A stretch of DNA of 64,000 nucleotides from Zygnema cylindricum (GCA_037447655.1 JBBHKE010001016.1:28003-92002), one strand, 5' to 3'; positions 22,150-34,821 are shown, counted from the stretch's first letter. The notes: generated from the letters alone by a model not told the origin. Made by a program: numbers and translations.

Positions 22150-23650
22150 GGGTACGTCCCTGTGTGTTAAACTATCGACTTTAATCTGTCGTTTTCACCC
22201 ACAACGCAGTTCCGTACGAGAAAATTTTTAGCCGTACAAAAAAATCAATTCTTTAAAAATACAGCAAACGTCAAGTCGATACTTTGAATGTACTTCATAT
22301 TGTTGTCATGTGAACGCATTTTGGCGTTTTTCCTTTTTTCGACCCCCGGCAAAAAGAATCCAGCCTGTCAAAAAACTTCATCAAAATCGCCTCGCGACTA
22401 GAGTTCAGGGAAAGTATCGCCCAAACAACGAATGAAAAACGACACACGCACGCGACACACGAGTGGGAAAATTTTAAGACGAGGGAGAGTACTCACTATT
22501 TTTCTCCCTGCCCGTCACGCGCATGTACGGAAAAAAATATGCAGGGGTCTCGGACCTCCACTTTCATTCATGTGTCCTTGGTAGAATTTTGCGTCGTCGT
22601 CGCCTCTCCCCTCTCCCTCTCACACTATCACTTTTATCTCATACTTTTTAGAATGAGGCACGGCAAAGATGGTATGAAATGAAAGATATTTGAAAAATAA
22701 TCCTTTTGACTACTTTATTTTTGTTATTATGGCAAGTAGAGCGAAAAAAGTCGAGAAAACGAAATCGGGTAACCATGGCCGAAAGTTCTTAAATCTGTGA
22801 CGTCGACGTTGTCACAAGTGAGCGTGACGTGACAATGTCACAAACCCTAAACATCTGTCATGTCACATAATTACAAAAATGTAGACGTCTACAATTGTAG
22901 TTGTTTTTGTTCGCGTCACCAATTTCGTAGTCGTCGTCAACCGTCAAAAAGTTGTACCTACGTCTACAGCCGTCACATGTCAAAGTTCCGATTTCATTTT
23001 CGCACATTGGGACACTCTTCAAAGTAGTACGGAGCTCTTCACTACACCGCCAATCGTTATTAGCGTAGAACTTTCTTTAGCGTACATGATAAATTACCGT
23101 GGTTTACGCTAATTAAGAATTTGAAAATTTTGAAAAAAACATACATTCTAATTGTTTAATAATTTTTATTTGGTTCTTTGAAAAAAGTAAATGTCGGTCG
23201 CAAACATGCTTACACCAATATAGGTATTTGTACAAAATCTGACAAATCATACACAAATCGTACGTTCACACAGTCGAAACGTGGTTGCTGGACGAATATG
23301 TGCGAACGTGATACTTGACAACCCGATTAGACCCCATTTTTAGAGCGCACATTCTCATGCGTCCGCGGCTACTAAAACTCATTAATTAAACTTTTTCAGT
23401 TAAAAAGGTACAATTTTGTACGGTCTGACATTGTCAGTATACCACACTAATTGACTGATGGCGTATTTCCATTTTGTACGGTACTAAAAAATTAACCCTA
23501 AATAGAGTAAAGAAAAAAATAGAATGAACTACGCTAATGGAGAAAAAAAAAAAAAAACAGGACGGAATTAGCGTACACAACGCTAATAACGATTGACTGT
23601 GTACAGGCCAAAATACTTTTTCAAAGTATTGATTACATGGGGACGTACCC
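22150..23650. mobile_element. TIR element 1.5 kb, ATA duplication
   Basis: Left end GGGTACGTCCCTGTG and right end ATGGGGACGTACCC are inverted partners, with ATA on both sides. The termini resemble the 11177 element. It contains a family C MITE (23043-23603). A related end, catggcacacaccc, lies just outside at 23720-23733. Confidence 0.6.
23043..23603. mobile_element. Family C MITE (23.0 kb)
   Basis: Ends TACACCGCCAATCGTTATTAG and cgctaataacgattgactgtgta (diverged inverse), TA at each end, 561 bp. Confidence 0.65.
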
Positions 23651-23733
23651 ATAGGAACACTTTGAAAAGTACACCGTATAATCTGCGCTAATATTCAAAG
23701 TAACAATCTAAAAGTTTACATGGCACACACCCT

Positions 23734-24798
23734 GACTTGTCAACGACACGTGGCAGCGCATTCATACTTAAAATCACTTCGATCTTTGTCGTAGCCCAGA
23801 GCTGCACGAAGATCCAAGGAAAAAACATGGAGTATGAGGGACCACGCCACGATAAAATTTTGGTTAGAGGCCCTAAACGACAAGATTTTCTCCTTGATTT
23901 AAGAAAAGAATACCATGAAGAAGCCACCTTATGTGTAGTATGGTCCGGCAGACGAGTATCGGTTGGATTCATTTGCGATATTCTCACAATTTCCATGAAA
24001 AACCGTGAAAAACAGCATGGTACTGTAACTTTGTCCAAACGTCAACTGGCTGTTAATGTCATTCGACACCAACCGTCACATAAATTGAAGGCTACGACAT
24101 TCTCCGTACAGGCCTAAATGCAAAGCGATATCGTACGGTAGATATTGCTGGATATTTTTTTCTTTTTTCAAAGTCACATCTTTTGCATTCACGAATTGAA
24201 ACCGTGAAGAAAATAATAGTCGTCGGCAACTTTTGGTGGATAAAACTGTTCAAACGACCGGGGAAACACTCAAAAACTGGTGAAACCAACCGTTCCATCC
24301 GCGATTTATGGGCGTTTTGTTTTTATTGGCGTCTCTTTTTTTTTACTGTTAAGTTTGATGTTTTTATCCATGAAAGTTTAGTGTGAGAACCGCAAGCAAC
24401 ACCGTCCACCGCGAAAAAGAAATCGTTAAATCTGACGATTTGTCCACTACACCGTGAATCGCTATTAGTGTTAATGTTTCTTTTGCCGCTTTAAAACATT
24501 TTTTCACCGTACACACATGTCGAATTGTGGATCGGACGGTTGCGATTGAAAGTAAGATTCCCAGCTTCCGATTGGTGGTCTCAAATCGGACAAATGTGTA
24601 CGGAGAAATGATGTTTTAAGTGGCGAAAAAAACATTAACACTAATAGCGATTTACTGTGTATTGTCGTGTAGTTTCTCATTCCGTAAAATTGCGAAATAA
24701 CACCGATATTTTATGTTTTCCATATTGGAATTTTAAAATTTAGGGCAAATGTCCAGTGCACCGTGGAGCCTTTTTCAAAGTTTTTCGTATGAAGAAAA
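23734..24798. repeat. Left arm of a large inverted duplication
   Basis: Matches the inverse complement of about 39912-40791 (shared gagctgcacgaagatccaag, aaacatggagtatgaggg, tggtggataaaactgttc). The 126-residue frame at 23737-24117 is broken by single-base indels in the other arm, so it is not called coding. The arms enclose about 15 kb including the copia element. Confidence 0.8.
24448..24661. mobile_element. Family A MITE, copy 2
   Basis: TACACCGTGAATCGCTATTAG to ctaatagcgatttactgtgta. The inverted-arm partner near 40040-40055 reads straight through (gtccatTAcag on its minus strand), giving an empty site and a TA duplication. Confidence 0.85.
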
Positions 24799-25368
24799 TA
24801 CACCGTGAATCGCAGTTAACGTTAACACTAGTTCTGTCGCGGCTTTTTTCGGCCCAAAATCATAACATAGTGTTGTTAACATCCAAATAAAATTAACGCT
24901 AATATGGAAAGTATTTATTTAGGTTTAACCATATAATATTACTTTTGTCAAAATTAGTGTGATATACGAGTCATTTCCGTACATATCGTCCACGTGACAT
25001 CTCACTTCTACAACATTAAGTTCGTCTCGCATGTATATTAAATTTCAGCATCAGTTAGCCGCCTGAAAGAACGGAAAATTACAATGTATAAAGTATAAAA
25101 TACAATAAATTTTACTCTAATTTACATGCTTCGTACGGTTTCCAAACCTCACAAGTACGTATCGCGCCGAAAGCTGTCAGGATGGTACATCTGCACATGA
25201 AATAGTGTTAATGACAGCTCATCGTACACGCTACAAAGTCGACACACAAATTGGCGTTTGGTGCCAAAGTTATATTAATGCTATTTCTTTTTGGAAAGAA
25301 AATCACAAATGAGCGTTATTAACTTTTATGCTATTTTTTTTTCAGCACTAATAACGAATAGCGGTGCA
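24799..25368. mobile_element. Family C MITE (24.8 kb)
   Basis: Starts TACACCGTGAATCGCAGTTA and ends near aataacgaatagcggtgca. About 570 bp, both ends diverged. Confidence 0.5.
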
Positions 25369-26870
25369 TTTTTCTTTTATTTCACCATTATCCCGCAAGT
25401 TATTTTACAGGGTTTCCTTTTATATATATATACGTTGATGTTTTTAATGTCGTCATGAAAATATGCGCTTTCGTACAGGTCAAACCATAGTTGTTCAAAA
25501 CGTATTTTACGCACGTTTCGAACGCCCGTACAATAAGAAGAAACTGGAGAGGTCGATTTGAAAAAATCGTTAAAAACGTTAATGAATTTTTTTTCCGTAC
25601 AAATCCGTACATTTTTAAAAAATTGAATTGAACATGTACCGTAGTTTGTACGCTTTCCGTTAAATGAGCGGTGAAAAACAATATGTAATTTAATTATTTT
25701 CACACCCCACGTATTTATCGAGACATATATATATCAATTGGTTAACGACGGGCACACCGATAATTGCTTGACGATGTACGCAGTCGCAGGTTCAACTCCT
25801 ACGAAATGAATTTTTATTATAATAAAATTTTTATTATAATAAAATTGCCTGTCCTTCACAGACAGGCAGCCATAGCCTTCTCTCTCTACCTCTCCGAGAG
25901 CATGCAACTTAAAAAAAACAAAGTTCAGGCCATATGCAGATTCTATTTTTTATCATTCGTGGCGTCGGTAATGGCGTCTTCTGTGATTTTTCGCGTTCAG
26001 CTGTTCAAGTAATAATGGCGGCTTCTTTTCAAAATTTGAAGAAGATGCCCGTACAAAATTTGACCTCACGGCACTAAAATAGTGTGACGCCGCAACGTCC
26101 CTTTTTGGAAATATTTGTAGACGTCACATTATTTTCCCGTACAATCCATGTACAATCTGTTCGGTTTACTGAACAGATTGTACGGATACGTGCATCGAAT
26201 CTTTTTTGTAAACGTAAAAAATCTAACAGTTACAGTATTTTATTTAATAGTTTCCGTAAAATGTCAGTTTCAGTTTACAGTAGACGTTTTTTTGCGTATT
26301 TTTGAAAAGTCATGTACAATACGTAGAAACTGGAAAAAATGAAAAAAACGCGCGTATTGAACAACTAGGGGTCAAAGTATAGTTGTTCACGACGTTTAGT
26401 GCGAACGATTTAATCGCGACGAATTATACGTTACAAACGCATTGAACCTTTTGAAAAAATCGTAAAAATCGTTGATGAATTTTCGTCCGTAGTACTCCGT
26501 ACATGTAAACAAAAATAAATTTCACATATACCGCAGTTTGTACATTTTTCGTACATTTTACGTATCTTTTCGATTTATTCCGTACATTTCCGTAAAATTT
26601 ATGTTCAGTTTAATGGACAGAAAGTACGACGAAGTGCAACGTATCTTTTCGACAAATTTCGTACATTTACCGTACAAAACCGTACAACAATCGTAAAATA
26701 CCGTACAGTTTTCGTAAATTAGCCGTTCAGTTTTCCGGACAGAAAGTACATCGCGTTTTTTTCCGATTTAATCAAAAGTCACGAATTATACGTTTTAATC
26801 GGAAAAAAGGAAAAAATCGCGCGATTTGAACAATTATGGGTCAAACCAACAAACAGTACAATATGGAAAA
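25369..26870. other. No gene; tRNA-like block and short palindromes
   Basis: 25725-25800 has an A-box-like caattggttaacgac and a T arm (gcaggttcaactcctac), so probably a tRNA-derived relic. 25808-25846 holds two copies of the palindrome ttttattataataaaa. A perfect hairpin lies at 26150-26183. Many gtacattt/cgtacaat motifs occur from 26480 to 26750. Confidence 0.45.
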
Positions 26871-27178
26871 CTTTTACTCGCCTAAAGCTCGTTGTCGCGT
26901 AGATCCAATCTAGATCGGACGATGACGACAATTTTTAGTGGGTCGATATTTACCTACCCAAATTAATACCCTTCCACTATTTTGTAATGTCTAATGCAGA
27001 AGGAAGCCGTACGCATGATAGCGACAACACAGCCCAGAGATTCTCCCGGATTTTCCGGCGATGGCACCGAGGCCGTTTAAAATTGAAACTTGGGACGTTC
27101 GATTGCGCTTTCCCGATACAAAAAGTTTAACGGATCCGCGAGCACGATTCGTCCCAGACAAGCAATCATACTTCACGT
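26870..27178. repeat. Inverted duplication block, left of copia
   Basis: Matches the inverse complement of about 61755-62040 (shared aacggatccgcgagcacgat, ccggattttccgg). The match continues across the copia insertion at 34187, so this was one continuous segment before the copia element arrived. Confidence 0.85.
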
Positions 27179-27809
27179 TGTTGGGATATTGTCGTTTTCG
27201 CGAGTTTCGCGAAGCGTCATTTCAACTTGAATTTTTTTGACGCGAACTGTCGCGTCATCATACAAAAATACGTCGTCGTTTCGCGACGGTACTTTTGATG
27301 TCCGCGAACGAAACATACTATTTCGTTTCGCGTCACTTGTTTGTTTCGTCCGCAGGTATTACATTTTGCGTGCAGGTGTGTTCGTGAAGCGACACGTGTT
27401 AAGTCAACGTTTGGACTTTGTTTTTTTGAAGGAAGAAAGCGCGTGCGCCTTCCTTCGTGGAATTTTCATTGAAGAGTGCACAGTCAGCTAGGGACAGACT
27501 TCGTCGCTACGCTAAGTTCTGCTTGTCTTATCTTGTTGTCTCTTAGTGTAGAGTAGCGAGTATATATAGGTAGCAGTGTACATGTGCAGAGTCTTAATTA
27601 ATCAACCAATTAATCATAGAGGATTAATATTGGAGTAGAGATTATTTAAAGAGAAGAGAGAAGAGTCATGATGTAAAGAGGCTTAGGCTAAGAACACTTA
27701 TAAATCTTTTTGGCTGCATATTCCTCTTGTCTTTTATGAGCTTCCACTGTGTAATGATCTATGTTTTATGAATTATTTTAAGTGAAACTCTTTTGCTTAA
27801 GATCCTACA
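27179..27809 (+). repeat. 5' LTR of the copia element
   Basis: 631 bp, TGTTGGGATATTG...GATCCTACA. A TATA motif (agtatatatagg) lies near 27558. By eye it is about 97% identical to the 3' LTR. Confidence 0.95.
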
Positions 27810-27811
27810 AT

Positions 27812-27824
27812 TGGTATCAGAGCT
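27812..27824 (+). promoter_or_regulatory. Primer-binding site (initiator Met tRNA type)
   Basis: TGGTATCAGAGC, two bases after the LTR end, the usual plant copia primer site. Confidence 0.9.
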
Positions 27825-27851
27825 AGTGCTTCGGAGATAGAGAGGGAGCGC

Positions 27852-30800
27852 ATGGGGAGGAAGAAGAACAGGAATACTCCTCCACCCATGTCGACTTCGG
27901 AGAGAGCAAGAGAGTTCAGTTTTTCGGGTTCTCAATTTGAGGAGACTCGAAATACGGAGAGAAAATTTGAGGAGATGTTTGATACATTAATGAGATATGT
28001 AGATTCACGATTTCAAACTCAATCTAGTGAGAAAAGAGAATTTGCTTCATTTCAAGCTGCCGATCCATTCAGTGGAGGAGCTAATGAGAGTGAGATAAAA
28101 GAGAGAATTAGGAAAGGTAAAGCAAAGATAGAGGAAGATTCAAATTTTGAAGAGGCATTGGATAACGAAGATGATTATAATATGTCGGGGAAATCTGTGG
28201 CCTTTAATGGCACCAATTATGCGGTTTGGAAGAAATTTATTTCAAATCAACGTATTCTTAAGAGGCTTTGGAGGATTGTCAATGGAGAGGAGAAGATGCC
28301 AACGGAGAGCAAGGCACGTGCTCAATGGAGGCTGAAAGATATTGCGGCAACGACCGGTTTGATGAAGAATTGCACTTCTTCCGTGCTTGATCATTTCCTC
28401 GCTCACGGAACGGCCCATGAGTGTTGGTAAGCACTTGAGGAGCAATATGAGAAAGGCGTTGAGAACAAGGGTCAATATGTTCATACGGACTTTATGAATT
28501 TTAAAATCAAATAAAATGAAATGATGGATGATGCCGTGAATCGCTTCAATATTATACTCGAGCAATTACTCAACAATGGTCTAGTTATTTTGGATACGGA
28601 TAAATTAAGCGTTTTTCTTAACGCTTTGCCGGACAAGCTTTCGCATCTTAAGGCTATCTTACGAGCGAAGGCGGATAATACTTTCGGATTCACCGTTAAT
28701 TTTATCAAAATGTCGGAGGGAACTCCATCGGCTTCTTCAAGTGGAGGAGGAGGAGTTCTCAACTCTACTACTCCCGAAACCCCGGATCTTAACTATGCCG
28801 GTGGTAGAGGAGGTGGTAGAGGAGGTGGCCCGAGAGGTGGTGGCGGCCGAGGCAACAAGAGGGAGCAAGGTCGACCACCGAAGATCCCTTCTGATCATTC
28901 CAATGTGACATGCTACCGGTGTAACCGGCTTAGACACTTGTCATCCTCTTGTCCGGATAAGGACAAGCAATGTCATTTTTGTGGTAAGTGGGGGCATACG
29001 ATTTCTCAATGTTATTCGAAGAGTCGAGATTCCGGAGGTGGAAGAGGAAGTAGAGGAGGTGATAGAGGCGGCCGAGGTGGCGGTCAAGGAGGAGGCCATG
29101 GTGGCCGTCGAGGTTATGGTAATGCAAATTACTTTGACTATGGTAATGAAACCGGTGATGTTTTTCCGGTTCTTAACCTTCCACTTGATTCGGTGAGTAG
29201 TGAAAGAAATTTAGAGAAAGAGTGGATCATTGATACGGGGGCATCTCACCATGTTTGCACGGATGCTACCTTGTTTGATGACATGAGGGAACTCACGGTT
29301 CCAAAGTTTATTACGGTTGCAAGCGGCCATGTCATTTCGGTTGATACGGTTGGTACGGTTCGGTTTGATCTTCTTTCATGGGATATTGATGGGAAAGAGA
29401 AATCGACGGAGTATGGTCTTCAAAATACTCTTTACATTCCGGACGGGTCGGTCAATTTGTTAAGCATTCCACAAATCCAAAAGAGTGGTGGAAGTTTACT
29501 TGCGAGAGGTGATCAATCTATTGAGATTTGGAATGAGAAGGGGAATGCAATTGGAGAAGGAGTTGTGACGGATGCGAATCATAGTCGGCTCTTATGGAGG
29601 AGGCTGAAATCTAAAGTTCCCACCAAGGGAATTTCAGACCAAATTTCGGAGTTGAAAGGTGATCTTACCTTATGGCATCATCGAATGTGTCATACATCCG
29701 AGGTAAGTTTGAAGAAGATGATTCGTCATTCTTCATTGAGTGGTTTGGACCTCGCATCCGGTGAGAAGGTGAATGGATGCGGAGGATGTAGCAAAGGACG
29801 TCAAATTCGGAAATCCCATCCGAATAAAGACATCAAGCATCGTGCTCAAAATCCTTTGGAGGTTGTTCACATCGATCTTTGTGGACATATTAAACCCAAA
29901 ACAATTGGAGGTAACAAGTATACTTTGGTGATTGTTGATGACTTTTCTCGGAAGTCATGGGTGTATTTATTGAAAAAGAAATCGGATGCATTTGAAAAAT
30001 TTAAAGAATGGCATGTAATGGCCGAAAGGCAAATTGATAAGAAGCTTAAGTCCATTCGTTCGGATAATGGAGGGGAGTTTGTTGTTTTTGAGGGGTATTG
30101 TAAGGAGTGGGGGATAAGGCATCAATTCACGGCGTCTTATTCTCCGGAGTTAAATGGAGTGGCCGAGAGGAAAAATCGTACCTTACAAGAAATGGTCCGT
30201 GCGATGGTTCATACCTCAGGACGAGAGATGTTTTTGTGGGGAGATGCCATTCTTACGGCGAATTATATTTGTAACCGAAGACTCACTTCGGTTTCCGGAA
30301 GTAAAACACCGGAGGAGTTATGGAGTGGGAGAAAGCCCACGGTTCATCATTTGAGAATTTGGGGATGTCATGCTACGGTTTATGTGGAATCAATTAAGAG
30401 GAAGGGGAAATTTGCACCAAGGTGTTGGTCGGGAATTTTTATTGGATATAGTGCGAACGGGAGTTTATACCGAGTATATGATCCGGCTCGTCACACTGTG
30501 GAGGAATCTCGAAATGTGGATTTTCATGAGGATCTCAAATCCGCCATGAATTCCGTTGGGAAATTTAAAGAAAATTTGGATTTTTATGAGGAGAGTGAAA
30601 TTGAGAACTTTCCATACATTGGAGATTCGGAATCCGATGAGGAACCGAATGTGAAAACTAAAAAAAAGAATTTAAAGAAATCAGTTGAAACTGAATTTGA
30701 AAGTAAGAGTAATGGATCTTTGGATTCCTGAGTGCCTTCAAACATTCGGAAATCTCAAAGCTCTAAATCGAGTTCTAAATCGAATGAGAAGGAAATTGAA

Positions 30801-31217
30801 ATTGAATCCGAGGAAGAGAAAGAGGAAAAGGAGGAGAAGCAAGTTATTAGGAGAAGCTCTCGGATTACAAAGGGGAAGAAACCGGAGAAACTCACTTACG
30901 ATCGAAAAGGGGAAAATGCATCGAATTCGTATTATTTTCTTTCCGATGCTAAGGAGACGGAGTTTCTTTTATAGCAAACACTTACAGAAAATATGACCGG
31001 CAACCCTCAATCTTATGTCGAGGCTAGAAGGTCAGTTGATTGGGAGAGTAAGTGGAAACCGGCGTGGGAGAAAGAATATAAGTCGGTGGTTGATAATCGA
31101 ACTTTTGAGGAAGTGAAATTACCGGAAGGGAAAAAGGCGATTGATGCAAAGTGGGTCTTTAAAACCAAAACTGGAACGTCGGGTGAAATAATTAAGTACA
31201 AGGCGAGACTTGTGTGT
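27852..31217 (+). pseudogene. Copia Gag-protease-integrase coding region, defective
   Basis: One frame from ATG 27852. Gag spans the start to about 29150, with a FNGTNYAVWKKF block, a Gly/Arg-rich linker and two CCHC knuckles (CYRCNRLRHLSSSC and CHFCGKWGHTISQC). Protease shows WIIDTGASHH near 29230. Integrase follows with the HHCC zinc region (HHRMCH...CGGCSKG), then the catalytic Asp in HIDLCG, Asp in SDNGGEF and Glu in NGVAERKNRTL (to about 30170). The RT start (NRTFEEVKLPEGKKAIDAKW) is reached before the solo LTR. Stops: TAA 28428, TAA 28512, TGA 30729, TAG 30972. No frameshift is needed anywhere. Each stop is one C-to-T step from a Gln or Arg codon that would suit the position. Confidence 0.95.
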
Positions 31218-32200
31218 TGTTGTCCATAGCCTATTTCAGCCATGGATTACTCACGGAAACACCCACAGACTACCTCAAAAACAGTTGTGTTTCAGACAGC
31301 ACAGATTACTCCAAACTGAACAGAATCACCTAAAACTGCACCAATAAGCATTATACCATATACACTATAAACTCCCAAAGTTACAGCTAAATCCACCAAG
31401 GCATCTAGAAGATATAGGCTCCAGAGTTTCACAAAAAAATCTGACAGCTTCACAAACTAACCACTTAGACTGCTCCCAGAATCTTACAGAGATACTGGAA
31501 TACAATGAAACTTCACACACATATAGATTCTATATCATAGAATAACTCCACAAATTTTCACATGAAAGCACCAAACAGAGTGATCACACCAACAGGTCAA
31601 AGATGCAGAAAACAGTCTGCCATTGCTTTGATAAACTTGACTGCGATACATAAAATAATCTAAGTCCTGCAAGTTATACTCAGAGTACGGAGGCATACCA
31701 GCCGTACTGTATCTACTCTAATAAACTAATTAGTCAAAAGGACAAACCTCTGTTTTACAGAATATTTACACCGCACTCTTCGTATGTCAGAAACCAAGCT
31801 ACCACTAAGCAACTACTAAGCTACCACTACCGTACAATCATCATTACTCGAAATCTATCCTAGTCATATTATCCGCAGCTGCGCTAGCTGAGCTGGCTGC
31901 GCTTGTCCGTACGGATCATACAAATAGCCGCAACTACGTTGACTTAATCGCGTCGCAGCTCCGCCGTACCGGCGGCGCTTATTCCAACATTCCGTTTATT
32001 TTACATCGGATCGCTTCGCGATCCGCCGTCCATTTGTCACAGCTTGTTCACACCACTCAATGAGTCTTTTACGTCACTTTAATTATATCAATCCGTTCGC
32101 TCCCCCAATCCGTGAATCTATTCAAACCTCCATATTAAATCCAATTAGCAGTTACGGGCAAACTGTCTCGTACGCGCGAAACTGACTTTTCAAAACAACA
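31218..32200 (+). mobile_element. Solo LTR (LTR-2 family) inside copia RT
   Basis: 983 bp, TGTTGTCCATAG...AAACAACA, flanked by TGTGT on both sides (31213-31217, 32201-32205). It interrupts the copia codons ARLVC/KGFQQ. The second family member is at 40871-42963 on the minus strand. It has no internal coding, so it is a recombined solo LTR. Confidence 0.9.
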
Positions 32201-33549
32201 TGTGTAAGGGGTTCCAACAACGTGAGGGAATCGATTTTAAGGAGACTTATGCTCCCGTGGTGAAATTCGACTCACTACGGATTATTATTGTAATTGCAGC
32301 GATGGGGAAGAAGCACGTCCATCAAATGGACGTTGAAACCGCGTTTTTAAATGGTGAGTTGGAGGAAGAGGTATATATGAAAGTACCGGAAGGTTTCTCT
32401 CCTTTGCAGGAAGGAAATGTATGGCGTTTGCGAAAGTCATTATATGGTTTGAAACAAGCACCACGTACTTGGTATTTGAGACTTCATCAAGTTCTATTGA
32501 AGTTTGGATTTGCTCGGACTACGTCCGATTCTGGAGTTTACGTGAAAGGTGAAGGAGTTGACCAAATCATCATTTCAGTTTATGTGGATGATTTCTTGAT
32601 GGCATGCGATAAGTTGGAGCGTATTGATGAGTTGAAACTTTACCTTGGCTTACATTTCAAAGTAACAGATCTTGGAGAGGTTCGATATATTTTGGGGATT
32701 GAAGTGATACGTGACAAGGAGGGGAACATTAAATTGAGTCAAGCTCAATATTGTATGGAGATTTTGGAGTGTTTTGGTATGTCTGGCGCGAAACCGCTTT
32801 CTACACCGTTGGATGCAAACCTACACATTCGTAAGTTTGAAGAGGAGGATTCTATCGACGTACCTTATCGAGAGGCGGTTGGTTCACTTATGTACCTTAG
32901 CGTTGGTACTTGTCCAGATATTTCGGCTGCGGTTTCCATCGTCAGCCGTTATTGTCACGAGCCAAAGAAGGCGCATTCGGAGGCCGTACGACGTATCTTT
33001 CGATACTTGGTTGGTACGATTGATCTTGGACTTTTGTTTACTTCTAACAAAAATTCTTTGGAGTGTGTTGGGTATTTTGATGCGGATTGGGGCGGCGATT
33101 TTGATTCAAGTAAGTCCACGTCAAGATATGCATTTATTTTTGGAGGAGCTGCGATCTCGTGGAGTTCTAGACTACAACCAACGGTTGCGTTGAGTTCCAC
33201 ATAATCTGAGTATATGGCTGCGTGTCATGCAGCTAAGGCTTCCATTTGGATTAAGGAGATGTTACGTGAGTTAAGTATTCCTATTGGTTGTATGACAATT
33301 TATTCTGACAGCATGAGTTCAATGGCTTTGGCGAAAAATCCTGTGTTTCACAGGAGGACGAAACACATCAGGATCCAATGGCATTTTGTAAGAGATTTGG
33401 TTACGGCAAATGAGGTTGAATTTTCGTACGTACATACAAAAGAGGAGGCGGCTGATTTGTTGACAAAGGCTGCCACACATGATGTGTTTGAAGGGGGCGA
33501 CCGAAACTTGGATTATTTTGAAGAGTTTGGCGAATCCGACAATAAGAGG
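32201..33549 (+). pseudogene. Copia reverse transcriptase-RNase H region
   Basis: Continues the polyprotein after the solo LTR. RT motif A is HQMDVETAFLNG, the catalytic pair is in YVDDFLM, and the conserved KSLYGLKQAPRTWY block lies between them. RNase H shows YFDADWGGD, VALSST, SEYMAACHAA and YSDSMSSMALAKN, then HIRIQWHFVRD and ADLLTKA at the C terminus. A TAA at 33202 falls where relatives have Gln or Glu (SSTxSEYMA). The frame then stays open through the purine tract and into the LTR, ending at TGA 33673, so the true polyprotein end is unclear. Confidence 0.95.
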
Positions 33550-33554
33550 GGGAT
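33541..33554 (+). promoter_or_regulatory. Polypurine tract of the copia element
   Basis: AATAAGAGGGGGAT directly before the 3' LTR; second-strand priming site. Confidence 0.85.
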
Positions 33555-34186
33555 TGTTGGGATATTGTCGTTTTCGCGAGATTTCGCGAAGCGTCATACC
33601 AACTTGAATTTGTTTGACGCGAACTGTCGCGTCATCAAACAAAAGTACGACGTCGTTTCGCGACGGTACTTTTGATGTCCGCGAACGAAACATACTATTT
33701 CGTTTCGCGTCACTTGTTTGTTTCGTGCGCAGGTGTTACATTTTGCGTGCAGGTGTGTTCGTGAAGCGACACGTGTTAAGTCAACGTTTGGAGTTTGTTG
33801 TTTCGAAGGAAGAAAGCGCGTGCGCCTTCCTTTGTGGAATTTTCATTGAAGAGTGCGCAGTCAGCTAGGGACAGACTTCGTCGCTACGCTAAGTTCTGCT
33901 TGTCTTATCTTGTTGTCTCTTAGTGTAGAGTAGCGAGTATATATAGGCAGCAGTGTACATGTGCAGAGTATTAATTAATCAACCAATTAATCATAGAGGA
34001 TTAATATTGGAGTAGAGATTATTTAAAGAGAAGAAAGAAGAGTCATGATGTAAAGAGGCTTAGGCTAAGAACACTTATAAATCTTTTTGGTTGAATATTC
34101 CTCTTGTCTTTTATGAGCTTCCGCTGTGTAATGATCTATGTTTTATGAATTATTTTAAGTGAAACTCTTTTGCTTAAGATCCTACA
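33555..34186 (+). repeat. 3' LTR of the copia element
   Basis: 632 bp, TGTTGGGATATTG...GATCCTACA, followed by the CACGT duplication (34187-34191). Confidence 0.95.
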
Positions 34187-34630
34187 CACGTCGACGTAGA
34201 AGCCTCGGAGCTCTCATAGGAGAAGTTTGAACCAATGAAAATTGAGCCTCGTAGAGGGCGTCGGAATAAAATGTCGGTGTGATCCCCATATGTTTGAAGT
34301 TGTCACAACCACAAATTTTAGGAAGGTTTTAAAAATTTTAGATTTCATAATCAAACAAAAAAGGAGAACGACGAAAGCCGTTGAAAAACAAAGACCACTG
34401 GTCTTTGAAAATTTTACTATTGCCCGTAGATACACCTAAGCATGCATACGCGGCCTTTACTTGATTGGTTGTCGACTGTTTTGAAAAAAAGACAGTTTTT
34501 CTTCCACGTCACCAATAAGTTATCCGTACACCGAAACCGAAGGCTCTCTGTGTCAATGAAAAAAGTCAAAAACGCTCTCAAATTCCAAAATTTCGTGGAA
34601 TGCGGCCACCGACTATTGTCTTATTACGTG

Positions 34631-34821
34631 TATCACTAATAGTGTTGATGATTTTCTCGCCACTTGAAACAAATTTTCTCGTTACACACTTGTCCGATTT
34701 TCAGATGGAGAGCGCCAATCAGAAGATGAGAATCTTGTATTTCAATCCAAACCGTCGGATCCACAATCCGACAAGTGTGTACGGAGAAAAGATGGTTTAA
34801 GCGGCAAAAAAACATCAACAC
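34631..34821. mobile_element. Family A MITE, copy 3 (ends worn)
   Basis: The internal palindrome is intact (cttgtccgatttt against aatccgacaagtg); outer TIRs are degraded. It directly abuts the family C copy at 34822. Confidence 0.65.

Larger units (their letters stand above)
27179..34186 (+). mobile_element. Ty1/copia LTR retrotransposon, full length
   Basis: Two LTRs (27179-27809, 33555-34186) with TG...CA ends, an initiator-tRNA primer site, gag, protease, integrase, RT and RNase H in copia order, and a purine tract. CACGT flanks both sides as a perfect 5-bp duplication. The 61.7-kb duplicate gives the uninterrupted target. Coding is one frame with five in-frame stops and a 983-bp solo LTR inserted in RT, so the element is defective. 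Confidence 0.97.

Noticed and set aside
23737-24117. 126-residue frame in the left inverted arm
   Set aside because: Single-base indels in the other arm break it, so there is no sign of coding constraint.
28428-33204. UAA/UAG read as glutamine as the main explanation for the retroelement stops
   Set aside because: A 736-codon copia stretch uses many CAA/CAG and no TAA/TAG, in-frame TGA also occurs in both elements, and the beta-helix exons contain no TAA/TAG; simple C-to-T decay explains all sites.
28242-33693. Minus-strand and out-of-frame ORFs over the copia element
   Set aside because: Shadows of the polyprotein frame, which carries all conserved motifs.
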